From the NCBI GenBank assembly GCA_016199065.1, contig JACQHK010000033.1, positions 1 through 41,485 on the forward strand: a stretch of DNA of 41,485 nucleotides, written 5' to 3'. Below the pieces are notes generated by a model. The model was not told the origin of the DNA and ran no database searches. It worked only from the letters and a program-made list of their open reading frames with translations. The position numbers were made by a program, and so were the translations under genes. Source of the DNA: Candidatus Microgenomates bacterium (GTDB taxonomy: Bacteria; Patescibacteriota; Microgenomatia; JACPZF01). Positions 8,591 through 16,822 of the stretch are shown here, one piece after another (position 1 is the first letter of the stretch; every line of letters begins with the position of its first letter).

Positions 8591-8671
8591 TCCTCCTTCG
8601 CCCCGCCGAGCGGGACTACGGATGGATTGAAGCCTTTAAAAATTTAGTTTCTCCAGCTTTTAAGCCGGAGA
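8591..8671. repeat. Two GC-rich hairpins upstream of the likely prfB start
   Basis: TCCTCCTTCGCCCCGCCGAGCGGGACTACGGATGGA and TCTCCAGCTTTTAAGCCGGAGA inverted repeats in the 5' extension of the ORF call. Confidence 0.5.
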
Positions 8672-8697
8672 GCTTCAATAATTTCAGTAAAAACGAT

Positions 8698-9708
8698 ATG
8701 AAAGAACTGAAAGAAAAATTAGACACCTTGCTTAAAAAAGTACAGGTTGAGGAGAAAAGAAAAAAGGTGCGGGAGCTGGAAATAATTTCTGCCAAACCTG
8801 ATTTTTGGCATGACTGGAAAAACGCTCAGGAAGTAATGAAGGTTTTGTCTAAATTGCAAAAAGAGATAGAAATCGTGGAGAATCTGCAAACCTTAGCAGA
8901 TCGGGGAGAATGGGAGAAGTTAGAAGAAGAACTGAAAAAACAGGAATTCTTTTTCTTTCTTTCCGGTCCCTATGATCCGGGTGATGCCCTTTTGGCAATT
9001 CATGCGGGTCAGGGGGGTACAGAAGCTTGTGACTGGGCAAAGATGCTGTTTCGAATGTATCTGCGCCATGTGGAAAGAAAAGGATGGGGTTACGAAGAAA
9101 TCGATAAAACCGAAGGCGTAGAAACCGGCTATAAAAGTATCACCATTTTAGTTAAAGGAGATTATGCCTTTGGTTTGTTAAAAGGTGAACGGGGAACTCA
9201 TCGTTTGGTACGCCAATCTCCTTTTAATGCCAATAATTTAAGACAGACCTCATTTGCTTTGGTAGAGGTTTGGCCAGACTTAAAAGATAATCAGGCTACA
9301 GAAATTAAAGAAGATGATATTGAATTTGAAGCATTTCGGTCTTCCGGTCATGGTGGTCAAAACGTCAATAAAGTTTCCACAGCAGTGCGTCTTAAACATC
9401 TTCCTACGGGAATTACCGTTACTTGCCAAACGGAACGTTATCAGGCACAAAATAGGGAAAATGCGATGAAAATTTTGCGTGCCAAACTTTGGCAGCTGGA
9501 AGAAGAAAAACAGCAGGAAGCAAAAGATAAATTAAAAGGGGAACACAAAATCGCCGGTTGGGGGAACCAAATCCGATCTTATGTTTTACATCCCTATCAT
9601 CTGGTAAAAGACTTGCGTACTAATATAGAAACAAGTAATACCGAGGAAATTTTGGACGGTAACCTGGATGAATTTATAGATGCTGAAGTTAAGCTCTTGG
9701 CAGATTAA
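8698..9708 (+). CDS. prfB: Peptide chain release factor 2
   Basis: ORF track 8554-9708; RF2-like N-terminal homology begins near [12 protein letters not shown] (ATG 8698). [18 protein letters not shown] (SPF anticodon motif) and [25 protein letters not shown] (GGQ). Confidence 0.92.
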   Translation: MKELKEKLDTLLKKVQVEEKRKKVRELEIISAKPDFWHDWKNAQEVMKVLSKLQKEIEIVENLQTLADRGEWEKLEEELKKQEFFFFLSGPYDPGDALLAIHAGQGGTEACDWAKMLFRMYLRHVERKGWGYEEIDKTEGVETGYKSITILVKGDYAFGLLKGERGTHRLVRQSPFNANNLRQTSFALVEVWPDLKDNQATEIKEDDIEFEAFRSSGHGGQNVNKVSTAVRLKHLPTGITVTCQTERYQAQNRENAMKILRAKLWQLEEEKQQEAKDKLKGEHKIAGWGNQIRSYVLHPYHLVKDLRTNIETSNTEEILDGNLDEFIDAEVKLLAD

Positions 9709-9802
9709 TAATTTGTTATGTTATAATCGAATTAGATTCGATATAATCGAGTTTGACTTGGGATAATTACAAAATCTGGCTTTTAAATATTACTTTCGTA
9801 AT

Positions 9803-10300
9803 ATGGAAAAAGAAAATAATCTAGCCGAAGAAACACAACCACAAGAGAGAATTTTAAAACCCATGGATGGTGACATGTCGCAAATTCATACCAAAATTGC
9901 GCCTTTAGTAATAATTCTGGCCATAGGTTTAGGTGTCTTAACCGGTTGGATTTTCGGCAGAAGCGGTTTGGCACTACCTACAACCGGTGGTGGAAACCCG
10001 AGCACTTCAGAAGTTTTACAGGGTGCGGGAAGCAAGAATGTTCAGGTAGTTGGTTCAAAAGATACAAAAACTTTTAAGGACTGTACCAAAGGAAAATTAA
10101 TTCGAAATGACGGAAAAATTACTACCGAAGGGTCACATATCTTACAAAGAGTAGGCGGGGAAAGCCAGAATGTTTATTTAACCTCTTCCATAGTTGATCT
10201 CGAACAATTTTTAAACAAAACCATTGAAGTTTGCGGTGAAACAAATGCAGCACAAAAGGCAGGTTGGCTATTGGACGTAGGACTCGTAAAGGTGGAGTAA
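9803..10300 (+). CDS. Hypothetical single-TM exported protein
   Basis: 165 aa; TM helix LVIILAIGLGVLTGWIFG and a small C-terminal domain. Confidence 0.65.
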   Translation: MEKENNLAEETQPQERILKPMDGDMSQIHTKIAPLVIILAIGLGVLTGWIFGRSGLALPTTGGGNPSTSEVLQGAGSKNVQVVGSKDTKTFKDCTKGKLIRNDGKITTEGSHILQRVGGESQNVYLTSSIVDLEQFLNKTIEVCGETNAAQKAGWLLDVGLVKVE

Positions 10301-10321
10301 TTCCGCTTCGTTTTTTTCTTT

Positions 10322-11008
10322 ATGATCGAGCTTCATAATGTTACTAAAAAATTTGGTGCTAATACTCAAGCTCTTCTTGATATCAATTTAAAAATAAGCC
10401 AAGGGGATTTTGTTTTTATTGTTGGACCAACTGGCTCTGGAAAAACAACTCTTTTAAGGCTTCTGACCAGAGAAATTATTCCCTCCGTGGGTAAAGTAAC
10501 TATCGAAGGAGAAGATCTTGCTAAATTACAGGGTTATAAAGTGACACAACTAAGGCGCCAGATCGGAGTAATTTTTCAGGATTTTAAGCTACTTATTGAT
10601 CAAACGGTATTTGAAAATGTTGCTTTACCGCTGGAAATTTTAGGATTAAAGAATAAAGAAATTGTTCAGAGAGTAAATAATATACTCGAACTTGTTGGTT
10701 TGTCCAATCAAAGAAATCTTTTTCCAGCACAACTATCAGGTGGAGAAGTACAACGCACTACTATCGCCCGGGCCATTATTAATGATCCAAAGGTGATCTT
10801 AGGAGACGAACCAACCGGGAATTTGGATCCAGCGACCAGTTGGGAAATTATTAAGCTGTTAAAGGATATCCATAAAAAAAGAGGCGTGCCCTTAATTATT
10901 GCTACCCATAATATGGATATAGTTAATACCTTGGGAAAAAGAGTCGTGCGTATTGAAGGCGGGAAGATTATTAGCGATAAAGAAGTGGGAAAGTATGAGA
11001 AAAGTTGA
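10322..11008 (+). CDS. ftsE: Cell-division ABC transporter ATPase FtsE
   Basis: 228 aa; Walker A GPTGSGKTT, signature LSGGEVQRTTIARAI, DEPTGNLDP; directly followed by ftsX. Confidence 0.92.
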   Translation: MIELHNVTKKFGANTQALLDINLKISQGDFVFIVGPTGSGKTTLLRLLTREIIPSVGKVTIEGEDLAKLQGYKVTQLRRQIGVIFQDFKLLIDQTVFENVALPLEILGLKNKEIVQRVNNILELVGLSNQRNLFPAQLSGGEVQRTTIARAIINDPKVILGDEPTGNLDPATSWEIIKLLKDIHKKRGVPLIIATHNMDIVNTLGKRVVRIEGGKIISDKEVGKYEKS

Positions 11009-11035
11009 AGAATGTACAATGTATAATTTACAATT

Positions 11036-11068
11036 CAGTTTTCGAAAAATGCAAAATTATGAAAACTG
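11036..11068. repeat. Intergenic inverted repeat between ftsE and ftsX
   Basis: CAGTTTTC...GAAAACTG, 8-bp perfect arms. Confidence 0.45.
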
Positions 11069-11079
11069 AAAATTAATCT

Positions 11080-11949
11080 ATGGGAAGATTTAAAACTACC
11101 TGGAAACATTTAAGACGATCTCCATATCAAGCCATGGCGGCAATTTTTATCATGTTTTTTACTTTCTTTATGGCAAGCATCTTTATCATGCTGGCTTATG
11201 GATTTGACAGAACTCTTAACTATTTTGAAAGTAAACCGCAGGCGACGGTTTTTTTGAAAGATGACGCTAAAGAAAAAGATATTCTGTCTTTAAGAGATAA
11301 ACTTAACGAGACTGGTAAGATTTCTACCATAAAATACATTTCCAAAGAAGAAGCTTTAAAAATCTATAAGGAGCAGTTTAAAAGCGACCCTTTATTGTTG
11401 GAAATGGTTTCTTCGAGCATTTTACCTGCCAGTCTGGAAATTTCTACTAAAGACATCAAAGACCTCAACAGTGTTTCTGAAGTGGTGAGTAAAGAACCGT
11501 TGGTAGAAGAAGTAGTTTTACCCAAAGATATTATTAATGATCTAATCGTTTGGACCACTTCCATTCGTACGATCGGTATTGCTCTGGTGGGTTTCTTGGT
11601 CTTTGAATCAATTCTGGTAATTATGATCGTTATTGGCATGAAGATTGCTGTCAGACGCCAGGAAATAGAAATTTTGCGCTTAGTAGGTGCCACCAGCTGG
11701 TATATACGCTGGCCTTTTATTTTTGAAGGAATAATTTACGGTTTGGTGGGTGCTGTTTTGGCTTGGGGAGCATCTTATCTTCTGCTTATTTACGCCACGC
11801 CCTTTCTTTCAACTTTTCTGGCAGGAATTCCTCTCTTACCCGTATCGTACATTTTGATGCTCTATCTTTTAGGAGCTTTGTGTGCAGGTGGGGTCTTGGT
11901 CGGGTCGATTGGCAGTATGGTTTCGGTGTGGCGGTATTTAAAAAACTGA
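11080..11949 (+). CDS. ftsX: Cell-division permease FtsX
   Basis: 289 aa; 4 TM, FtsX ECD-like YFESKPQATVFLKDDAKEKDI, MKIAVRRQEIEILRLVGATSWYIRWPFIFEG. Confidence 0.92.
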   Translation: MGRFKTTWKHLRRSPYQAMAAIFIMFFTFFMASIFIMLAYGFDRTLNYFESKPQATVFLKDDAKEKDILSLRDKLNETGKISTIKYISKEEALKIYKEQFKSDPLLLEMVSSSILPASLEISTKDIKDLNSVSEVVSKEPLVEEVVLPKDIINDLIVWTTSIRTIGIALVGFLVFESILVIMIVIGMKIAVRRQEIEILRLVGATSWYIRWPFIFEGIIYGLVGAVLAWGASYLLLIYATPFLSTFLAGIPLLPVSYILMLYLLGALCAGGVLVGSIGSMVSVWRYLKN

Positions 11950-13169
11950 TGAAAAAATGTTTAATTGTCGTCATTCTTTTTATATTCTCCACGGTTTTAA
12001 TTCACCCCGGGGTGGTTTTTTCACAATCAAGTAGCTGTCCTATCGATGGTGAGTCAATCTGCAGTAAAATATCAGACCCCAGCAGCAAAGAAACCTGTTT
12101 TAGTAATTTGGTAACCGGCTGTAAAAGTCAGGTTGACAGCCTCTCTTCTCAAGTGACTTACTTAAACGGCCAAATAAGTTTAAATGAACTTAATATTAAT
12201 AAAACAGAATTAAGAATTGATGAATTGGAAACCGAGATTGCCTCTATTTCCGCCAAGATCGAGAGACTGGAAGGATCACTTTCTACGGTAATTAATGTTT
12301 TGATTTCCCGAATCGTGGCAACCTACAAAACCGGCCGGGGAGAAAATGTCTCATTGCTTCTTTCGTCTCATGGCTTTTCCGAATTCTTATCGCGGGCAAA
12401 ATACATTAAAGTGGCACAAGAACACGACAAGAAACTTTTGTTTCAAATGCAGGAAACAAAGAATAATTATATCGAACAAAAAGCCCAACGAGAAAAAAAG
12501 AAGAAGGAACAGGATGATTTAAAAGTTTATTTGGTAGGTCAAAAACAACAATTGGCAAACACGAAGAAACAGAAAGAAGTTTTAATTGAAACTACTAAAA
12601 ACAGCAAGACACGATACGAACAGTTACGCGACGAAGCCAGAAGAGAAGCCGAACAAGTCAGGAAAGCTGCGGCTTTTGCTGCTTCCTCTGGTGAGAAAAA
12701 GCCAGTTAAAAAAGGCGATCCGATTGGCCTGATGGGCAATACCGGTTTTTCTACAGGTGCCCATCTCCATTTGGGAGTTTATAATCTCAAGGAAGACGAA
12801 TTCGGTTCTTTTAATTTTAACGGAAGTACAGAGAACCCCTTTTCCTATCTGTCTTCTAAGAACGTTCGTTTTGAGGGAACATCCTGTGATGATGTAGGTT
12901 CTGATCAAAATAAAGACGTGGGAGGCGGGGGTTGGTCCTGGCCCATGAGTTCACCAACAATTTCTCAATGTTATGGTCACACCCCCTGGTCTTGGCGCTA
13001 TAGTATTGGTGTTCACAACGGAGTAGATATGTGGGATAACAACGATGTTGTAGTACGGGCTATTGAAGATGGGAATGCCTATTTCTATCGAGGAGGAAAG
13101 GCAAACGGTAACGGAGTTTTTATCTTCCACAACAACGGGAAAATGAGCCTCTACTGGCACTTGCAGTAA
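11949..13169 (+). CDS. EnvC/CwlO-like coiled-coil murein hydrolase with M23 (LytM) domain in permuted order
   Basis: Start ATG 11949 within ORF 11763-13169; signal peptide, long coiled coil, then VKKGDPIGLMGNTGFSTGAHLHLGVY followed by GVHNGVDM...GNGVFIFHNNGKMSLYWHLQ-stop. Confidence 0.85.
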   Translation: MKKCLIVVILFIFSTVLIHPGVVFSQSSSCPIDGESICSKISDPSSKETCFSNLVTGCKSQVDSLSSQVTYLNGQISLNELNINKTELRIDELETEIASISAKIERLEGSLSTVINVLISRIVATYKTGRGENVSLLLSSHGFSEFLSRAKYIKVAQEHDKKLLFQMQETKNNYIEQKAQREKKKKEQDDLKVYLVGQKQQLANTKKQKEVLIETTKNSKTRYEQLRDEARREAEQVRKAAAFAASSGEKKPVKKGDPIGLMGNTGFSTGAHLHLGVYNLKEDEFGSFNFNGSTENPFSYLSSKNVRFEGTSCDDVGSDQNKDVGGGGWSWPMSSPTISQCYGHTPWSWRYSIGVHNGVDMWDNNDVVVRAIEDGNAYFYRGGKANGNGVFIFHNNGKMSLYWHLQ

Positions 13170-13371
13170 CCTTCAAAACATAAAAGAAAAATGTCTGTTT
13201 GCTATTCCTGTCTGCAGCACGGTTATTTGATAGGTAAGGAGGAAAGACAGGGGCGGGTAGGCAAAAATGAAAAAAATTCTAGATTAAATAAACGATAAGT
13301 TTACAGTAATTCCCGCGCACTGGAGTGTGGGAGTAGCTGCTTAACTTCTTTGGAGTATTGACGAAACGTTC

Positions 13372-13377
13372 TATAAT
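13372..13377 (+). promoter_or_regulatory. -10 element (TATAAT), possible leaderless promoter
   Basis: TATAAT ends 6 nt upstream of the GTG start at 13384. Confidence 0.5.
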
Positions 13378-13383
13378 CAATTT

Positions 13384-14238
13384 GTGAGCCGAAAAATTCT
13401 TCTCTTACTGTTGTGGTTTATTGTTGCACAGCAGCCCGTTTTTGCCAAAGTTGTCATCAGCGAGTTTCAGATCGAGCCCACTAACGATCAGTGGGTAGAG
13501 CTTTTTAATGATGCGAGCGAAGCGGCTGATCTGGCAGGTTGGATTTTAGATGATTCGGGAGGGTCGGAGAAATTTATAATGGAAGAAAGTATCGAAGCTT
13601 TATCTTTTAAAGTTTTTAGAAGCGGAAAATTTAATTTAAATAAGTCAGAGGATTCCCTTCAATTATTTGATAATGTAAATACTTTACTGGAAAGCTTTTC
13701 CTATAACCAAAGCCCCGGTGAAAATATTTCCTGGGGAAAAACGGCAGAAAATTTTTGGGGAATTTGTCAACCGACTCCGGGAGATGCCAATAATTGTTAT
13801 GTTCCTTCTCCAACACCTACTCCGACATTTACCCCCAGTCCGACACCCGTTCCAACTGCGACCCTAAAACCATCACCTTCTGCAACTTTTTCCCCTACCC
13901 CGAAAATAACCGTTACTAATACCAAAACACCTACTACGATGGAAAAACCAGAGATAACCAATTCTGTAAGTCCGACAGCAGTTAACAGTCTGGAAGCGCC
14001 GGAGACTGATTTTCCGCTTCCGGAAAATCTCTTGGCGTTAGAAGACGGTCTAATTTTAGGCGAAGCTTCACCTTCGTCAAATTCTACCAGAGAACGCGAT
14101 GGAAAAATTTTGCCAGACGCTCCGGCTGATCAAGATAACCAACCGAATGCCAAAACCCTGTTTTGGTTAATGGTTTTAACGGGTGGTCTTTTTATTGCCG
14201 GCTCAATCGTTTTGTTTTATACTGCCCAAGTAAAATGA
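13384..14238 (+). CDS. Exported lamin-tail-domain (LTD)-like protein with Pro/Thr/Ser-rich linker and C-terminal TM
   Basis: 284 aa; signal peptide, VVISEFQIEPTNDQWVELFNDASEAADLAGWILDDSGG, PTPTPTFTPSPTPVPTA linker, C-terminal TM. Confidence 0.8.
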   Translation: MSRKILLLLLWFIVAQQPVFAKVVISEFQIEPTNDQWVELFNDASEAADLAGWILDDSGGSEKFIMEESIEALSFKVFRSGKFNLNKSEDSLQLFDNVNTLLESFSYNQSPGENISWGKTAENFWGICQPTPGDANNCYVPSPTPTPTFTPSPTPVPTATLKPSPSATFSPTPKITVTNTKTPTTMEKPEITNSVSPTAVNSLEAPETDFPLPENLLALEDGLILGEASPSSNSTRERDGKILPDAPADQDNQPNAKTLFWLMVLTGGLFIAGSIVLFYTAQVK

Positions 14239-14669
14239 GAGAAATAGTCAGTCGAAGTGCACAAGAAACTAAAGAGACTGCCCGGGGAATAGCCAAAAGT
14301 CTTCATGTCGGGCAGATTATCTGTTTGTTTGGAGAGTTAGGCAGCGGTAAAACGACTTTTACGCAAGGGTTTGGGCAATATTTTGGTCTCAAAAGAATTA
14401 TCAGCCCGACTTTTATTTTGCACAGAAGTTATCGACTTAAAAAAAGGGGAAAGATTAAATTTTTACACCATATTGATTTATACCGTTTACAAAACAGCGG
14501 AGAGATCAGCGTGCTTGGTTTATCCGATTTTATCGAAAGAGAAGATAGCGTGACAATTATTGAATGGCCGGAAAAAATAATGGGACTGTTGCCTGAAAAA
14601 AGAAGAGAAATCTATTTTGAGTATCTGACAGATCAGGAAAGAAAAATTATTGTTAAAGATGAAAAATAA
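14235..14669 (+). CDS. tsaE: tRNA t6A biosynthesis ATPase TsaE
   Basis: Start ATG 14235 within ORF 14163-14669; GELGSGKTTFTQGFGQYFGLKRIISPTFILHRSY, HIDLYRL, IIEWPEKI. Confidence 0.92.
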   Translation: MREIVSRSAQETKETARGIAKSLHVGQIICLFGELGSGKTTFTQGFGQYFGLKRIISPTFILHRSYRLKKRGKIKFLHHIDLYRLQNSGEISVLGLSDFIEREDSVTIIEWPEKIMGLLPEKRREIYFEYLTDQERKIIVKDEK

Positions 14670-15255
14670 TCTCAGTCGCACAATTACTATTTTGAAAAAT
14701 GGCGGTGTAGTGATCTTCCCGACGGATACCGTTTGGGGAGTCGGTTGTCGCATTGACAATGTAAAAAGCGTCAGCCGGGTTTATCAAATCAGAAAGCGGC
14801 CTTTGGAAAAAGCCCTGCCGGTTCTGGTTTCTTCTTTAAAACAAGCCAAAGAATATTTTGATAACGTAACTGAAGAAACAGCTTCTTTGCTAACCTCTTA
14901 TTGGCCGGGAGGACTGACAGTGGTGTATTACGCAAATGGCCAAAAGGTTTTACCCGAGGTTAGGGGTGGAGGAATAACGGTTGGTTTGCGTATGCCAAAC
15001 AAGCAAGACTTACTGGAAGTAATAAAAAAAGTCGGTGTGCCCCTATTGGGTCCATCGGCCAATTTTAGCAGTGAAAAAACACCAACGAAAAAGAGTGAGC
15101 TTGATCCAGAACTGTTAAAATTGGTGGATTATGTGATGGAGGGTGAATGTGATGGTAACATGTCTTCAACGGTGATTGATTGTACGAAAAAACCCTGGGA
15201 AATTTTACGCCAGGGAGCAGTTAAAATAGATCCAAAATATTTACAAAAACATTAA
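14659..15255 (+). CDS. tsaC: L-threonylcarbamoyladenylate synthase (Sua5/YrdC/TsaC)
   Basis: VVIFPTDTVWGVGC, RKRPLEKALPVLV, YWPGGLTVV, GPSANFSSEKTPT. Confidence 0.92.
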   Translation: MKNNLSRTITILKNGGVVIFPTDTVWGVGCRIDNVKSVSRVYQIRKRPLEKALPVLVSSLKQAKEYFDNVTEETASLLTSYWPGGLTVVYYANGQKVLPEVRGGGITVGLRMPNKQDLLEVIKKVGVPLLGPSANFSSEKTPTKKSELDPELLKLVDYVMEGECDGNMSSTVIDCTKKPWEILRQGAVKIDPKYLQKH

Positions 15256-15257
15256 AC

Positions 15258-15566
15258 ATGAAAAAAAACGTTTTATATATTGACACGACTGACAACAAAA
15301 GAATTTTTGTTTCTTTAAACAATGAGGAGAAGATCGAAATAGTTTCTCAAAATCAAGTTGTTAAATCAGAACATCTTTTGCCGGCGTTAGAAAAGTTGTT
15401 TAAAAAAGCCAAAATCACACCCTCGTTACTAACGGAAATAATAGTAAACAAAGGACCGGGTTCTTATACGGGTATCAGAGTAGGATTAGCAGTCGCCAAC
15501 GCCATGGCTTTCGCCTTAGGGATTAAAGTTAACGGTAAAAAACAAGAAGTTCAGGCAATTTATTAA
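15258..15566 (+). CDS. tsaB: Short TsaB-like protein (N-terminal lobe only)
   Basis: 102 aa; YIDTTDNKRIFVSL, SEHLLPALEKLFKKA, NKGPGSYTGIRVGLAVANAMAFAL; lacks the second lobe. Confidence 0.85.
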   Translation: MKKNVLYIDTTDNKRIFVSLNNEEKIEIVSQNQVVKSEHLLPALEKLFKKAKITPSLLTEIIVNKGPGSYTGIRVGLAVANAMAFALGIKVNGKKQEVQAIY

Positions 15567-15568
15567 CT

Positions 15569-16822
15569 TCACTCAATGCGAAGGTAGGGAATTGTAATAA
15601 TAAATTGTCCACCTTTTTCCCGATAGTTATTTTGTTTTTGCAAAATTTCTTCAGCAAAATTCCAGGACAGCAATAATGCATAGTCCGGCATATCCTCCTC
15701 CAGGCGGCTTTCCGGATAAATTTTAAGATGACTTCCCGGTGTGTATTTACCTTGTTTATAAGGAATGGAGTCGACTACGTAGTCAAGAATCTTATCGTCA
15801 ATTTTGCAATAGTTGAGAAGAACGTTTCCTTTAGCCGAGGCGCCGTAACCGACGATTCTTAGTCCGCTCTTTTTAACTCGGGCAAGATATTTAACCAGGT
15901 CGCGCTTAATGACTTTAACTCTTCTGGAAAAGTCCTCGTAGTAAGAGAGGCGGTTGATTTTTTTTAATCTTTCTTCGGTGAGAAAAATATTAATTATTTT
16001 ATGAGTTTTGTAAGAGGCCAGTTTTTTGCAAACAAAAATTCTGATTGAACCACCATGAACAGGAACGCGTTTCGCAAAAAAGATTCTTAATTGATGTCTT
16101 TCAAAAAGTGTCATGAGAGGTGTTAAAGAGAAGTAGGATAGATGTTCGTGATATATCGTATCAAATTCGTTTTTTTCAATTAAATCTGTCAGGTAAGGAA
16201 ATTCGATGACGCAAATTCCTTCCTTATCCAGAAGAAGGTTAATGTTTTCGCAAAAGCCGTGTAAATCGTCGATGTGAGCCACAACATTCGTGGCCGTTAT
16301 CACCTTGGCCTTTCCCTGTTTGGCAACAATTTTTTGCACCACATCGGTTGTAAAAAAGTCACTTATTGTCTCGATCCCTTTCAGTCGCGCTACGGTGGCC
16401 AGATTAATTGCCGGATCAATTCCTAAAACTTTCATTCCTTTTTCTTTAAAGGAACTCAAAAGGGTTCCATCATTGCTTCCCACATCAACAACTAAACTGT
16501 TTTTGGGAATATTAAACGAAGAAATAGTAGTTTCGGCCAGGCTTTTAAAATGTTTAAGCATGGTTTGTGAAGTAGAAGGAATGTAGAGATAATTTTTAAA
16601 CATAATTTCTGCGGGAATGATGTGTGTCAGTTGGAGCAGCCAGCAATTTGGACAAACAGAAATACCGAGAGGAAAAGCCAATTCCTGCTTACTCAATTCA
16701 TCTTTTTTAAGGTAACCGTTAGGAGTAGGCATGTAACCAAGGTCAAGTACCCTAATTAAATTATTCCTGCGGCAAATTCGGCATTGTCTAGTCTTATATT
16801 TGGTAGCGTTTATTTTTTTCAT
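15569..16822 (-). CDS. Sugar C-methyltransferase-like protein (zinc-binding N-terminus + SAM MTase + C-terminal domain)
   Basis: 417 aa; CRICRRNNLIRVLDLGYMPTPNGYL, VVDVGSNDGTLLSSFKEKGMKVLGIDPA, IVGYGASAKGNVLLNYC. Confidence 0.85.
   Translation of the reverse strand: MKKINATKYKTRQCRICRRNNLIRVLDLGYMPTPNGYLKKDELSKQELAFPLGISVCPNCWLLQLTHIIPAEIMFKNYLYIPSTSQTMLKHFKSLAETTISSFNIPKNSLVVDVGSNDGTLLSSFKEKGMKVLGIDPAINLATVARLKGIETISDFFTTDVVQKIVAKQGKAKVITATNVVAHIDDLHGFCENINLLLDKEGICVIEFPYLTDLIEKNEFDTIYHEHLSYFSLTPLMTLFERHQLRIFFAKRVPVHGGSIRIFVCKKLASYKTHKIINIFLTEERLKKINRLSYYEDFSRRVKVIKRDLVKYLARVKKSGLRIVGYGASAKGNVLLNYCKIDDKILDYVVDSIPYKQGKYTPGSHLKIYPESRLEEDMPDYALLLSWNFAEEILQKQNNYREKGGQFIITIPYLRIE

Noticed and set aside
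11763-11948. N-terminal 62-aa extension of the M23 protein in the ORF track
   Set aside because: Overlaps ftsX; a good signal peptide starts at ATG 11949.
13810-13920. Repeated CCNACNCC pattern considered as tandem DNA repeat
   Set aside because: It encodes a Pro/Thr-rich linker; codon-level degeneracy explains the pattern, so it is treated as a protein feature.
14371-14553. Alternative-frame 60-aa ORF within tsaE
   Set aside because: Overlaps clear TsaE coding sequence in another frame.
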